Below, in pieces: positions 46,695 through 55,441 of a DNA stretch of 64,000 bases. How positions within the stretch are numbered: the stretch's first letter is position 1; each line of letters starts with the position of its first letter. Under the pieces are notes generated by a model. The model searched no databases. It saw nothing but the letters and a program-made list of their open reading frames with translations, and had not been told where the DNA came from. The DNA comes from Streptomyces sp. NBC_00250. Its GTDB lineage: Bacteria; Actinomycetota; Actinomycetes; Streptomycetales; Streptomycetaceae. The DNA lies in NCBI RefSeq assembly GCF_036192275.1, contig NZ_CP108088.1:2791501-2855500 (forward strand). The letters are read 5' to 3'. The position numbers and the translations under genes were made by a program.

Positions 46695-47417
46695 TTACCC
46701 GAAGGTGGACGGTGCTCCAAAACGGGTATGCCCTCCGAGCAGGGCCGGGAGCTGGCGGAGGTCCGTGATCCGGTTCAGTTCGGGCCTGCCGCCGGTGTCC
46801 GCGCGGTCCAGCCAGATGCCCCGCAGCCCCGCCTCCACCGCGCCCCGGGCGTCGATGTCCGGCTGGTCCCCCACGTACGCGACCTCGCGGGGTCGCAGGT
46901 CAAGAGCGGTGCAGGCGGCGTGGAAGGCCTCCGGGGCCGGTTTGGCCACCCCGAGCTCCGCGGCGCAGAGGACGGCCTCGAAGCGGTCCCGTACGCCCAG
47001 GACCCGGAGCTTGCGCTCCTGGTTGTGGATGCTGGAGTTGGACAGAATCCCGTGACGATAGTCATCGGCCAGGAGGTCCAGTACGGGGACGGCGTCGGGG
47101 AAGAGTTCCCAGGCCGCCTCGTAATGGGAGACGTACCGCTCGAACCAGCGATCGGCCTCGGCGGCGGTGAGCGCGGGCTCCGCGAGGAAGTCCCGCACGC
47201 GCTCCCGCCGCTGCTCCTGGAAGTCGACCCCACCGGCCTCGAAACGGCGCCAGTGGAGCGCGGTCAGCTCCCGCCAACGACGGAGGGCCTGGTCGACGGA
47301 GTCGAATCCGTCCACCAGGCCCTCGGCCGTCAGGTGCGCGCTCATGCCGACGTGGTCGGCGCGGGCGTAGTCGAAGATCGTGTCGTCCACGTCCCACAGG
47401 ACCGCGCGGATGGTCAT
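46695..47417 (-). CDS. HAD-superfamily hydrolase
   Basis: Phosphatase-type enzyme of 240 residues. HAD motifs: AVLWDVDDTIFDYA with the nucleophile Asp (D-x-D), GILSNSSIHNQERKL (motif II serine), ELGVAKPAPEAFHAAC (motif III lysine) and VAYVGDQPDIDARGAVEAGL (motif IV acidic pair). The cap is an alpha-helical C1 type. The profile resembles YjjG/haloacid-type nucleotide or small-phosphate hydrolases, but substrate is unknown. Start ATG at 47417, 26 bases downstream of gltX and probably in the same transcript. Confidence 0.88.
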   Translation of the reverse strand: MTIRAVLWDVDDTIFDYARADHVGMSAHLTAEGLVDGFDSVDQALRRWRELTALHWRRFEAGGVDFQEQRRERVRDFLAEPALTAAEADRWFERYVSHYEAAWELFPDAVPVLDLLADDYRHGILSNSSIHNQERKLRVLGVRDRFEAVLCAAELGVAKPAPEAFHAACTALDLRPREVAYVGDQPDIDARGAVEAGLRGIWLDRADTGGRPELNRITDLRQLPALLGGHTRFGAPSTFG

Positions 47418-47443
47418 GGAACGACCGTACCGCCCGGAAGGGG

Positions 47444-48919
47444 TCAGGCGGCGAGCTTCGCCAGCGCCGCGTCGATGCGGGTCAGGGTCTTCTCCTTGCC
47501 CAGGATCTCCAGGGACTCGAAGAGGGGCAGGCCGACCGTGCGGCCGGTGACCGCGACGCGGACCGGGGCCTGGGCCTTGCCGAGCTTGAGGCCGTGGGCC
47601 TCGCCGGCGGCCAGGACCGCGTTCTTGAGCGACTCGGGGTCGCTCCAGTCCGCGCCTTCGAGCTTCTCGCGGGCGGTGGTGAGGAGGGCCGCGGGCTCGC
47701 CCTTCATCGCCTTGTCCCACGAGGGCTGGTCGAAGACCGGCTCGGACAGGAAGAGGAAGTCCACGTTGGCCGTGATGTCCGAGAGGACGGTGACGCGGGT
47801 CTGGGCGTGCGGCGCGATGGCCTCCCAGGCGGTCCGGTCGAACTCCTCGGGCGCCCAGTTGGCGAAGGGGGCCTGCAGCCAGGGCTCGCAGGCCGCGGCG
47901 AAGGCCTTCACGTCCAGCAGGCGGATGTGGTCGGCGTTGATCGACTCGGCCTTCTTGAGGTCGAAGCGCGCCGGGTTGGCGTTGACGTCGGCGATGTCGA
48001 ACTTCGCCACCATCTCGGGGATGGTGAAGATGTCCTGGTCGGCCGAGAAGGACCAGCCGAGGAGCGACAGGTAGTTCAGCAGGCCCTCGGGGAGGAAGCC
48101 GCGCTCCCGGTAGAGGTTGAGCGAGGCCTCCGGGTCGCGCTTGGAGAGCTTCTTGTTGCCCTCGCCCATCACGTACGGCAGGTGTCCGAAGGAGGGGATC
48201 TCCTTGGCGACGCCCAGCTCGATCAGCGCCTTGTAGAGCGCGACCTGGCGGGGGGTGGAGGAGAGCAGGTCCTCGCCGCGCAGGACGTGGGTGATCTCCA
48301 TCAGGGCGTCGTCGACCGGGTTGACCAGGGTGTACAGCGGGGCGCCGTTGGCCCGGAGGATGCCGTAGTCCGGCACGTTCTCCGGGGTGAAGGTGAGCTC
48401 GCCGCGGACCAGGTCGGTGAAGGTGATCGGCTCGTCGGGCATCCGGAAGCGGACGATCGACGCGCGGCCCTCCGCCTCGTAGGCGGCCTTCTGCTCTTCG
48501 GTGAGGTCGCGGCAGTGGCCGTCGTAGCCGGAGGGGCGGCCGGCGGCGCGGGCGGCGGCGCGGCGCTCGTCGAGCTCCTCGGTGGTGCAGTAGCAGGGGT
48601 ACGCGTACCCGCCGGCGAGCAGCTTGTCGGCGACGTCCTTGTAGATGTCCATCCGCTGCGACTGCCGGTACGGGGCGTGCGGGCCGCCGATCTCCGGGCC
48701 CTCGTCCCAGTCGAGGCCGAGCCACTTCAGGGAGTCGAGCAGCTGCTCGTACGACTCCTCGGAGTCGCGAGCGGCGTCGGTGTCCTCGATGCGGAAGACC
48801 ATGGTGCCCTCGTTGTGCCGGGCGAAGGCCCAGTTGAAGAGAGCGGTGCGGACCAGGCCCACGTGGGGGTTGCCGGTCGGCGAGGGACAGAAACGGACGC
48901 GGATGTTCGCGTTAGCCAC
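47444..48919 (-). CDS. gltX: Glutamate--tRNA ligase
   Basis: Charges tRNA-Glu (and, where no GlnRS exists, also tRNA-Gln before transamidation). It is 491 residues of class I: FCPSPTGNPHVGLVRTALF at the N-terminus is the HIGH region, and GEGNKKLSKRDPEASL the KMSKS loop. The four Glu and Gln tRNA types it could charge are encoded about 0.8 kb downstream on the same strand, a notable pairing of enzyme and substrate. It overlaps the FAH-family gene by eight bases. Confidence 0.97.
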   Translation of the reverse strand: MANANIRVRFCPSPTGNPHVGLVRTALFNWAFARHNEGTMVFRIEDTDAARDSEESYEQLLDSLKWLGLDWDEGPEIGGPHAPYRQSQRMDIYKDVADKLLAGGYAYPCYCTTEELDERRAAARAAGRPSGYDGHCRDLTEEQKAAYEAEGRASIVRFRMPDEPITFTDLVRGELTFTPENVPDYGILRANGAPLYTLVNPVDDALMEITHVLRGEDLLSSTPRQVALYKALIELGVAKEIPSFGHLPYVMGEGNKKLSKRDPEASLNLYRERGFLPEGLLNYLSLLGWSFSADQDIFTIPEMVAKFDIADVNANPARFDLKKAESINADHIRLLDVKAFAAACEPWLQAPFANWAPEEFDRTAWEAIAPHAQTRVTVLSDITANVDFLFLSEPVFDQPSWDKAMKGEPAALLTTAREKLEGADWSDPESLKNAVLAAGEAHGLKLGKAQAPVRVAVTGRTVGLPLFESLEILGKEKTLTRIDAALAKLAA

Positions 48920-49706
48920 GCTTGATCACCTTATTGGTGAGAGTGCCGATGCCTTCGATGGTGACGGCGACCTCGTCGCCGACGTTGAGGGGGCCGACCC
49001 CGGCGGGAGTGCCGGTGAGGATGACGTCGCCGGGGAGCAGCGTCATGGCCTCGGTGATGTGGACGACCAGGTCCTCGATGGAGCGGATCATGTCGCTCGT
49101 ACGACCCAGCTGGCGCTGTTCGCCGTTGACCGTCGCCTGGATGGTCAGGTCGCTCGCGTCAGCCGTGGTCAAGCCGGTCTCCACCCAGGGCCCCAGGGGG
49201 CAGGAGGTGTCGAAGCCCTTGGCCCGGGCCCACTGCTTCTCGCGCTGCTGGGCGTCGCGGGCGGTGACGTCATTGGCGCAGGTGTAGCCGAAGATGACGT
49301 CCTTCACGCGCTCGCGGGGCACCTCGCGGCACATGCGGCCGATGACCACGGCCAGCTCGGCCTCGTGGTGCAGCTCGTTGGAGAAGGAGGGGTACTCGAT
49401 GGCGTCGCCGGGGCCGATCACCGAGGTGGTGGGCTTGAAGAAGGCGACGGGGACTTCGGGGACCTCGTTGCCGAGTTCGGCGGCGTGCTCCGCGTAGTTG
49501 CGGCCGATGGCCACGACCTTGTTGGGGAGCACGGGCGGCAGGAGCCGTACCTTGCTCAGCGGGACCTTGGTGCCGCTGAGCTCGAAGTCGGTGTACGGGA
49601 TGCCCTTGATGATGTCGAGGACGAGGCCGCCGGACTCGACGGTTCCCTCGCCCTCGACGGCGCCGAAGGCCACATTGCCGTCGATGGAGAATCTGGCGAT
49701 GCGCAC
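48912..49706 (-). CDS. Fumarylacetoacetate hydrolase-family protein
   Basis: 264-residue enzyme of the FAH superfamily, with C-C bond hydrolase, decarboxylase or isomerase members. The core VVAIGRNYAEHAAELGNEVP, NELHHEAELAVVIGRMCR (with the metal-binding Glu residues) and FGYTCANDVTARDAQQREK are typical, as is the end LLPGDVILTGTPAGVG. Similar genes next to gltX are widespread in actinobacteria. A role in aromatic-acid breakdown or oxaloacetate clearance is possible but not shown here. GTG start at 49706, gene coupled with gltX by the eight-base overlap. Confidence 0.9.
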   Translation of the reverse strand: MRIARFSIDGNVAFGAVEGEGTVESGGLVLDIIKGIPYTDFELSGTKVPLSKVRLLPPVLPNKVVAIGRNYAEHAAELGNEVPEVPVAFFKPTTSVIGPGDAIEYPSFSNELHHEAELAVVIGRMCREVPRERVKDVIFGYTCANDVTARDAQQREKQWARAKGFDTSCPLGPWVETGLTTADASDLTIQATVNGEQRQLGRTSDMIRSIEDLVVHITEAMTLLPGDVILTGTPAGVGPLNVGDEVAVTIEGIGTLTNKVIKRG

Positions 49707-49835
49707 GAGTGCTTTCGCCCCTCACTTGATGCTGGCTGGAGTCTGACGCTCCAGGCTAACGCGGCGCGGGGGCGGCCGACCGGCGTTGGCGCCGGGCTCG
49801 TGACAAGGATGACGCGGGTGGGTCCCGGAACGGGG

Positions 49836-50111
49836 TCAGCGGGACGCGGAGGCGTACGGCTGGGGCTGGTACGGGGCCGGGGGCTGCATGAGGACGGTGC
49901 GGCGCGGGTTGGCCGTCTTCGCGGGCAGCTCGGCCGCGTACTCGGGCAGGGCGACCCGGCCGAGGTCTGCGGCGTCCGAGAGGTGGACGAGGGTGGAACG
50001 GCGGGGGTTGGCCGTGGAGCCGGGCGTCGTCTTCATCGCGGTGATCTGACCTTGTTCCGGAACGGGCGCCGCGTTCGGGCGCGAGGGGGTGTAAAGCGTC
50101 AGGCTAAACAT
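49836..50111 (-). CDS. Hypothetical protein with duplicated TANPRR motif
   Basis: 91 residues, no known family that I recognise. It contains two related segments, PGSTANPRRSTLVHL at about 30-44 and AKTANPRRTVLMQP at about 64-77, each rich in Arg/Pro, separated by SDAADLGRVALPEYAAELP. The C-terminus PAPYQPQPYASASR is Pro/Tyr-rich. There is no signal peptide, cysteine or helix of membrane length. A GAAGGGAATCGC stretch before the ATG at 50111 could act as ribosome site. It diverges from cvnA1 across a 494-base gap. Possibly a small regulator or precursor peptide; unknown. Confidence 0.55.
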   Translation of the reverse strand: MFSLTLYTPSRPNAAPVPEQGQITAMKTTPGSTANPRRSTLVHLSDAADLGRVALPEYAAELPAKTANPRRTVLMQPPAPYQPQPYASASR

Positions 50112-50605
50112 GCGATTCCCTTCGAATGCATGGCTAAGACATCGATCATCGTGTGAGTTTGCTCACCACTGGGGACATATTCCGGGCATTACGGACCGTC
50201 GCCTGTCGCCACGGAAAGGGACATTACGCCACTGAATGCTCTATTCCGCTCCTGATCATGGCGACTGGGACACACGGGTACGCGCAGCCATTGGAGAGGA
50301 AAAGTCCGAATCCTCCGTGATCATCTTCTACATGCGGTGACGCTCTGCGTACGGGTTGTCATGACCCTCCCGGCGCGACACGCGGCCCTTGTTGGAGTTC
50401 CGGCACTGTGCTGGAATTCCACGCACCGCCGCGGGTTTCAAGCCGGCGCGCAGGAGGCGCAACGCAGCGCCGGCCATGTGGCGGGGAAGGGGGAACTGCG
50501 CCGGTCACCGACGACCACCTGGGGTGCTCTCCGCACCCCGATTGACGCCGACACCGTCTTCTCCGTTCATCCGGAGGGACGCCTGGTCCAGAGGTTGCGA
50601 CGCTA
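50112..50605. other. Divergent promoter region of the small TANPRR gene and conservon 1
   Basis: 494 bases with no supported gene. It contains the inverted repeat GTGAG-TTTG-CTCAC at 50153-50166, near the small gene, and a 27-base dyad at 50394-50420. The stretch 50150-50350 is clearly less GC-rich than the surroundings, as promoters are. No -35/-10 pair is convincing. Confidence 0.5.
50394..50420. promoter_or_regulatory. Long dyad upstream of conservon 1
   Basis: GGAGTTCCGGCAC-T-GTGCTGGAATTCC is a 13-1-13 inverted repeat with 11 of 13 positions paired. It lies 186 bases before the cvnA1 start. A strong candidate binding site or leader hairpin. Confidence 0.5.
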
Positions 50606-53600
50606 GTGCAGGGACGTTTCAAGAGGGATGGCTCGGGGTCTCCCCAGGCCCGCCAGGGCCGAGCGGATACTCCGGCGGAGCAGGAACCGCGTGCCGGGAC
50701 CGACCGCGGTCCCTCGGCCTCGCGCACCCCGAACCAGGGTCAGGGACCGTCCGGCGAGGGCGGTGACGGCGGCAGGCGCACGAGCGCCGCGGCCGCTTCC
50801 GCCGAGCCGTCCGACGCACCCCCCAAGCCCAAGGCCGAGAACGAGGTCGGCCCCCGAATAGCCCTGCGCAACTGGCGCATCTCCACGCGCCTGGTCGCGC
50901 TCCTCACCCTCCCCGTGGTCGCAGCGACCACCCTGGGCGGCATCCGCATCAGCGAGTCGCTCCAGGACATGGAGCAGCTCGACCACATGCAGCTGCTCAC
51001 CAAGCTGACCCGTGAGGCGACCGACCTCGCGCAGGCCCTGCAGTCCGAGCGCGACCTGTCCGCGGGTCCGCTGGCCAACGGCCGCCCGGCCAGCGACTAC
51101 CAGGTCGCCAACCCGCGCCGCAGGACGGACCTCGAGTACAAGGCCTTCCTCCAGGCCACCGAGGACGTCCCGGCCACCGAGGGCGACGAGGCGCTGCGCA
51201 GCATCCGGCAGAACGTCAACCAGATCGCCTCGCAGGTCAGCCAGCTCCACACGATCCGGCGGAACGCCTACGAGAAGGGCGTCTCCCACTCGGTGACGGT
51301 CGAGGCGTACAGCCGCCTCATCCGCTCGCTGCTCGGTCTGTCCCAGGACATGGCGCAGGCGACCAGCAACCCCGAGATGATCAAGCGGACCCGAGCGCTC
51401 GCCGCGTTCTCGTCCGCCAAGGAGTACGCCTCCATCCAGCAGGCGATCATCGCCGCGGCGCTGCCCCCGAGCGACCGGACCTCCGGCAGGATCCAGCCGG
51501 GTGACCGTCTCTACGCCGAGGCCGCGCTCAACTCCGAGGGCGTCGAGCTCAAGTCCTTCCAGGCGATCTACGAGTCGGCGGGCGGTGACGCCACCGAGCG
51601 GACCGCCTCCCTGAACACCGGCAACCCGTCGATCACGGCCGCCGAGAAGTACGCCGAGCGCGTCCTCAACTCCGACGCCACGATGCCGGGCGGCCCGAAG
51701 CGCGGTCACCTGAACTTCACCGACGAGTACGGCACCAAGATCACCGCCATGAACCGCATCGAGCGCGAGCTGCTCGGTGACATGGAGACCATGGCCCGTG
51801 AACTCCGCCAGGAGTCGCAGCGGGACGCCATCGTCAACGGTGCGCTGATCCTCCTCGTCCTCGGTGTCTCGCTCATCGGCGCCTTCGTCGTGGCCCGGTC
51901 CATGATCCGCTCGCTGCGCCGGCTCCAGGACACCGCGACCAAGGTCGCCCAGGAACGCCTGCCCGAGCTGGTCAAGCAGCTCTCCGAGTCCGACCCGCAG
52001 GACGTCGACACCTCCGTCGAGTCCGTCGGTGTGCACTCCCGGGACGAGATCGGCCAGGTGGCCGCGGCCTTCGACGACGTGCACCGCGAGGCCGTCCGTC
52101 TCGCCGCCGAGCAGGCCCTCCTCCGGGGCAACGTCAACGCGATGTTCACCAACCTCTCGCGCCGTTCCCAGGGCCTCATCCAGCGTCAGCTCTCGCTCAT
52201 CTCCGAACTGGAGTCGCGCGAGGCCGACCCGGACCAGCTGTCCTCGCTCTTCAAGCTCGACCACCTCGCGACGCGCATGCGCCGTAACGGTGAGAACCTC
52301 CTCGTCCTCGCCGGTGAGGAGCCGGGCCGCCGCTGGACCCGCCCGGTCCCGCTGGTCGACGTGCTCCGTGCCGCCGCCTCCGAGGTGGAGCAGTACGAGC
52401 GCATCGAACTCTCCTCGGTCCCCGCGACCGAGGTCGCCGGCCGGGTCGTCAACGACCTCGTCCACCTCCTCGCCGAGCTGCTCGAGAACGCCACCTCGTT
52501 CTCCTCGCCGCAGACCAAGGTCCGGGTCACCGGTCACGCGCTGCCCGACGGCCGGGTGCTCGTCGAGATCCACGACACCGGCATCGGCCTCTCCCCCGAG
52601 GACCTCGCCGCGATCAACGAGCGGCTCGCCTCGCCGCCCACCGTGGACGTCTCGGTCTCCCGCCGCATGGGTCTCTTCGTGGTCGGCCGCCTGTCCCTGC
52701 GACACGGCATCCGCATCCAGCTGCGCCCCTCCGACTCGGGCGGCACCACCGCGCTCGTCATGCTGCCGGTCGACGTCGCCCAGGGCGGCAAGAAGCCCAT
52801 GCCCAAGCCGGCCGCAGGTGGCCAGGGCGCGATGCCTCCGGGTGCCTCCGCCCCGGGCGGCCGCCTTCCCGCCGGTCCCGGCGCGGCCGGTGGCCCCGCC
52901 GGCGGACGTCCGGGCCAGGGCGGTGCGCCGTCCTCGGCGGCCGGCCGCCTCGGCACCGGTGCGCCGCGCGGTCAGGTCGGTACGAGCGGCCCCCGGGCCG
53001 CGCTGCCCGCCCGTGACGGTGCCCCGCTCACGGGTGGCCCGCAGGCCCGGACCCCGCAGCCGCAGAACGCGCAGCTGGACCGGACCGGTCAGCTGCCGCA
53101 GATCCCCCAGGCCCCGCAGGCCCCGGGGATCAACGACCCGCAGCGGCCGGGCCCCGGTGGCGGTCTCATCGGCGGCGCCGCGAGCGCCATCCCCTCCCGT
53201 ACGGACGTGTGGGGCAGCCAGGGCGGCCCGCAGGCCGGACCCGGCGCGCCGCAGCACGCTCCGCAGGGCCAGGCCCCGGGGGCCGACCAGACCGGTGGGT
53301 ACGAGTTCCCGCGCGCCGAGCTGCCGGGGGGCAACCCCCAGCCGCAGCGCCCGCAGGCCGCGAGCTGGGGCAACGACCAGGCTCAGCAGCCGGTCCGGCG
53401 CCCGCAGCAGGAGATGTCCCCGCTGGACGCCCCGCGCGGTCACGAGGACCCGGAGACGTCGGGCCAGTTCGCGGCGCCGTCGGCCCCCCAGGGCCCCGGC
53501 TCCACGGGCCAGTTCCCGCGCCCCGACTTCGGTGCCCCGCAGCAGCAGCCGCAGGGTCGCCCGCAGCAGGCCCCGCAGCACCAGGCCCCGCAGGTGTACC

Positions 53601-54457
53601 AGGGCGGGGTCCAGGACCCGGCCTCGACGGCGCAGTTCCCGCGCCCGGACTTCGGTGCCCCGCAGGGTCCCGGTTCCACCGGCCAGTTCGCGCGGCCCGA
53701 CTTCGGTGCCCCGCAGCAGCAGCAGCCGCAGGGCCAGGGCCAGAACCAGTACGCCCCGCAGCAGGGCCAGCAGCAGGGCCAGAACCAGCAGTACCAGGGC
53801 GGCCAGCAGCAGCAGTTCGGCCGGCAGCCCTTCGTACCGCAGGCGCAGCAGCAGGCCCCGCAGCCGCCGGCCCCGCGTCAGCGCACCGGTGGTGGCAGTG
53901 GCGACTTCGGCGCTCCGCGTCAGGGCGCCGAGCCGCGTCAGCCGCAGCTCCAGCAGCCGCGCCGTCCGGAGGCCCTGCCGCCGGCCGGTGCGGGCGACGG
54001 TCGTACCCCCCTGTACGACACGCTGGAGACCAACTGGTTCAACCAGGAGCAGGCGCAGGAGCAGGCACAGCAGACGACGCAGACCCCGGTCGTGTCGCAG
54101 CCGTCCGCTCCGGCTCAGCGTCCGGCCGGTGACCCGGCCGACGGCCGCCAGAACGGCGGGGCCGCCTGGCGGACCTCGCCCAACGACGAGCTGGTGCGCC
54201 AGGCCGAACGGGTGCGCAAGCCCGCGGCCGGCGGTGTCACCACCTCTGGTCTTCCCCGGCGTGTGCCGAAGGCCAACCTCGTACCCGGGACCGCTCAGGA
54301 GCAGGCGCACACCGCCGGCCCCCAGGTCTCGCGTGCACCCGACGACGTCCGCGGCCGGCTGACCAATCTGCGCCGCGGCATTCAGCAGGGCCGTCAGGCA
54401 GGTAACTCGACCACGGGTAATCACCACCTCGGTCCGAACCATCAGCAGGAGCGTTAG
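50606..54457 (+). CDS. Conservon 1 sensor histidine kinase-like protein CvnA
   Basis: Membrane sensor of a conservon (CvnA-D), a four-gene GTPase signalling unit of actinobacteria. The 1283 residues: Ser/Pro-rich N-terminus, helix at about 95-115, extracytoplasmic nitrate/nitrite-sensor (NIT-type) domain to about 405, helix at 410-433, HAMP linker, a kinase core with FKLDHLATRMRRN (His553) and the N-box HLLAELLENATSFSSP at about 625-640, then a disordered tail of about 550 residues. The tail is Gln/Pro/Gly-rich with three STGQFPRPDFGAP-type repeats (53501, 53624, 53675) and ends in the motif GLPRRVPKANLV to NLRRGIQQGR shared with the second CvnA. GTG start at 50606, right after the intergenic region. 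Confidence 0.85.
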   Translation: MQGRFKRDGSGSPQARQGRADTPAEQEPRAGTDRGPSASRTPNQGQGPSGEGGDGGRRTSAAAASAEPSDAPPKPKAENEVGPRIALRNWRISTRLVALLTLPVVAATTLGGIRISESLQDMEQLDHMQLLTKLTREATDLAQALQSERDLSAGPLANGRPASDYQVANPRRRTDLEYKAFLQATEDVPATEGDEALRSIRQNVNQIASQVSQLHTIRRNAYEKGVSHSVTVEAYSRLIRSLLGLSQDMAQATSNPEMIKRTRALAAFSSAKEYASIQQAIIAAALPPSDRTSGRIQPGDRLYAEAALNSEGVELKSFQAIYESAGGDATERTASLNTGNPSITAAEKYAERVLNSDATMPGGPKRGHLNFTDEYGTKITAMNRIERELLGDMETMARELRQESQRDAIVNGALILLVLGVSLIGAFVVARSMIRSLRRLQDTATKVAQERLPELVKQLSESDPQDVDTSVESVGVHSRDEIGQVAAAFDDVHREAVRLAAEQALLRGNVNAMFTNLSRRSQGLIQRQLSLISELESREADPDQLSSLFKLDHLATRMRRNGENLLVLAGEEPGRRWTRPVPLVDVLRAAASEVEQYERIELSSVPATEVAGRVVNDLVHLLAELLENATSFSSPQTKVRVTGHALPDGRVLVEIHDTGIGLSPEDLAAINERLASPPTVDVSVSRRMGLFVVGRLSLRHGIRIQLRPSDSGGTTALVMLPVDVAQGGKKPMPKPAAGGQGAMPPGASAPGGRLPAGPGAAGGPAGGRPGQGGAPSSAAGRLGTGAPRGQVGTSGPRAALPARDGAPLTGGPQARTPQPQNAQLDRTGQLPQIPQAPQAPGINDPQRPGPGGGLIGGAASAIPSRTDVWGSQGGPQAGPGAPQHAPQGQAPGADQTGGYEFPRAELPGGNPQPQRPQAASWGNDQAQQPVRRPQQEMSPLDAPRGHEDPETSGQFAAPSAPQGPGSTGQFPRPDFGAPQQQPQGRPQQAPQHQAPQVYQGGVQDPASTAQFPRPDFGAPQGPGSTGQFARPDFGAPQQQQPQGQGQNQYAPQQGQQQGQNQQYQGGQQQQFGRQPFVPQAQQQAPQPPAPRQRTGGGSGDFGAPRQGAEPRQPQLQQPRRPEALPPAGAGDGRTPLYDTLETNWFNQEQAQEQAQQTTQTPVVSQPSAPAQRPAGDPADGRQNGGAAWRTSPNDELVRQAERVRKPAAGGVTTSGLPRRVPKANLVPGTAQEQAHTAGPQVSRAPDDVRGRLTNLRRGIQQGRQAGNSTTGNHHLGPNHQQER

Positions 54458-54880
54458 TTGAACGCGATGAGCCAGGCGGCGCAGAATCTGAACTGGTTGA
54501 TCACCAACTTCGTGGACAACACCCCTGGGGTGTCCCACACGGTGGTGGTCTCCGCCGACGGACTCCTGCTGGCCATGTCCGAAGGATTCCCCCGCGACCG
54601 TGCCGACCAGCTGGCGGCGGTCGCGTCCGGACTGACCTCGCTGACCGCGGGTGCGTCCCGGATCTTCGAGGGGGGACCCGTCGCGCAGACCGTGGTGGAG
54701 ATGGAGCGCGGCTTCCTCTTCCTCATGTCGGTCTCCGACGGCTCCTCGCTGGCCGTGCTCGCGCACCCCGAGTGCGACATCGGCCTCGTGGGCTACGAGA
54801 TGACGCTGCTGGTCGACCGGGCCGGCAGTGTCCTCACCCCGGATCTCCGCGCGGAGCTCCAGGGCAGCCTGCTCCACTAG
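54458..54880 (+). CDS. Conservon 1 roadblock/LC7 protein CvnB
   Basis: 140-residue roadblock/LC7-domain protein, expected to act as a GTPase-activating or scaffold subunit for CvnD. MSQAAQNLNWLITNFVDN begins the domain and VVVSADGLLLAMSEGFPRDRADQ is its core; the protein is mostly strand and helix without membrane segments. The TTG at 54458 directly follows the cvnA stop and has AGGAG at good spacing; ATG at 54467 is the alternative. It is nearly the same as the second copy at 59648. Confidence 0.88.
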   Translation: MNAMSQAAQNLNWLITNFVDNTPGVSHTVVVSADGLLLAMSEGFPRDRADQLAAVASGLTSLTAGASRIFEGGPVAQTVVEMERGFLFLMSVSDGSSLAVLAHPECDIGLVGYEMTLLVDRAGSVLTPDLRAELQGSLLH

Positions 54881-54920
54881 CCGGGTTGCTTCACGGAAAC
54901 CCCACCGCACCACCGACCGA

Positions 54921-54950
54921 CAGGGCGGTACGCCCCTCCGTACCGCCCTG
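54921..54950 (+). other. Hairpin between cvnB and cvnC of conservon 1
   Basis: 12-bp perfect stem CAGGGCGGTACG/CGTACCGCCCTG (54921-54932 with 54939-54950), loop CCCCTC, in the 156-base cvnB-cvnC gap. It could set different expression levels within the operon. Confidence 0.75.
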
Positions 54951-55036
54951 GCACCGTTATCCGTCCGGCCGCCCCACCCGGCCCCCCACCGGCCCCATCA
55001 GACGGCAGATCGTTTGCCGTCACGCCCGGAGGATTC

Positions 55037-55441
55037 ATGACCCCGCCCCCCGCCTCTCACGATCCGTACGGCAATTCAGTCGACGAGTACGGACATGAGG
55101 GCGACCAGCCGCTGGTGCGTCCGTACGCGATGACCGGCGGCCGGACCCGGCCGCGTTACCAGCTCGCCATCGAGGCGCTGGTCAGCACCACGGCCGACCC
55201 GGCGCACCTCGCCACGCTCCTCCCGGAGCACCAGCGGATCTGCCACCTGTGCCGTGAGGTCAAGTCGGTGGCCGAGGTGTCGGCTCTGCTGTCGATGCCC
55301 CTCGGTGTCGCCCGCATCCTCGTCGCCGACCTGGCGGAGGCCGGCATGGTGGCGATCCACCAGCCGGGCAACGGAGAGACCGGCGGCACGCCGGACGTGA
55401 CTCTGCTCGAAAGGGTGCTCAGTGGACTTCGCAAGCTCTAG
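55037..55441 (+). CDS. Conservon 1 DUF742 protein CvnC
   Basis: 134 residues of the DUF742 family, a winged-helix-like partner in conservons. Core: VRPYAMTGGRTRPRYQLAIE, a cysteine-containing stretch ICHLCREVKSVAEVSALLS and LGVARILVADLAEAGMVAIHQ. It overlaps cvnD by twenty bases, so the end of CvnC and the start of CvnD are coupled. The start MTPPPASHDPYGNSVDEYGHEGD is a short variable extension. Confidence 0.88.
   Translation: MTPPPASHDPYGNSVDEYGHEGDQPLVRPYAMTGGRTRPRYQLAIEALVSTTADPAHLATLLPEHQRICHLCREVKSVAEVSALLSMPLGVARILVADLAEAGMVAIHQPGNGETGGTPDVTLLERVLSGLRKL

Noticed and set aside
50337..50606. Short open frame in the conservon 1 leader (about 89 codons)
   Set aside because: It spans the 27-base dyad, has no good ribosome site and its translation has no recognisable features.
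53461..53850. CAG/CCGCAG-rich repeats considered as non-coding repeats
   Set aside because: They are in frame within cvnA1 and encode its Gln/Pro tail.
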